From Campylobacteraceae bacterium (GTDB lineage: Bacteria > Campylobacterota > Campylobacteria > Campylobacterales > Sulfurovaceae), in assembly GCA_027023145.1 (NCBI GenBank), contig JALVWV010000304.1, positions 1 through 6,272 on the forward strand: DNA of 6,272 nt, in the 5' to 3' direction. The notes below the pieces were generated by a model. The model was given only the letters and a program-made list of their open reading frames with translations, made no database searches and was not told the DNA's origin. This document shows positions 6,255-6,272 of this stretch, piece after piece. Numbering within the stretch: position 1 is the stretch's first letter; every line of letters begins with the position of its first letter. The position numbers and the translations under genes are program-made.

Positions 6255-6270
6255 CACGATTATAATCGTG
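6255..6270. promoter_or_regulatory. Perfect 16-bp palindrome upstream of mqnA (candidate operator)
   Basis: CACGATTATAATCGTG is self-complementary over all 16 bases and is centred between 6262 and 6263. It occupies the -35 region of the presumed mqnA promoter, a typical repressor or activator position. Its core ATTATAAT also provides a TATAAT on each strand, so it could contain -10 elements for opposite directions. The half-sites ACGAT/ATCGT recur at 5522-5535. Window ends 2 bp later. Confidence 0.5.
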
Positions 6271-6272
6271 GC

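Noticed and set aside
1..6272. CRISPR arrays, tRNA/rRNA genes, insertion sequences or attachment sites
   Set aside because: No regularly spaced repeats, tRNA-like cloverleaf, transposase motifs or long terminal inverted repeats were seen; nearly all of the window is coding.

Overview
The window most likely comes from a member of the Campylobacterota (Epsilonproteobacteria), probably a free-living, vent- or sediment-type lineage. The best single clue is the minus-strand gene at the right end. It encodes a short MqnA (chorismate dehydratase of the futalosine menaquinone route) whose sequence resembles epsilonproteobacterial versions. The genus is not certain; the fairly high G+C of the flanking genes would suit a Sulfurovum/Nitratifractor-like organism better than Campylobacter or Helicobacter.

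Layout: (i) 2-3016, plus strand, the 3' part of a large gene for a secreted outer-membrane beta-barrel protein, with Ig/invasin-like domains ahead of the barrel; its start lies left of the window. (ii) 3013-4368, plus, a secreted 451-residue protein with two tandem MAM/jelly-roll-like domains and a C-terminal DUF11-like domain. (iii) 4368-5486, plus, a secreted 372-residue protein with a lamin-tail domain (LTD), an Asn-rich linker and a C-terminal DUF11-like domain clearly related to that of (ii). (iv) 5487-5568, a short convergent spacer with an inverted repeat. (v) 5569-6210, minus, mqnA. (vi) 6211-6272, its leader, a TATAAT promoter element and a perfect 16-bp palindrome at the window edge.

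The three plus-strand genes overlap by 4 nt (GTGA) and 1 nt (TAATG), so they almost certainly form one translationally coupled operon. Together they look like a cell-surface system: one outer-membrane barrel and two exported adhesin-like proteins. The two exported proteins have unrelated N-terminal domains but share a C-terminal module, which could be an anchoring or sorting module served by the barrel protein. That functional link is inference. mqnA is convergent and functionally unrelated (respiratory quinone synthesis).

Other points: the two exported-protein genes are visibly more A+T-rich than the barrel gene and the body of mqnA. The barrel contains six bacterial N-glycosylation sequons (D/E-X-N-X-S/T) within about 730 bp. 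Two inverted repeats with the same half-sites (ACGAT-N4-ATCGT) lie on either side of mqnA.
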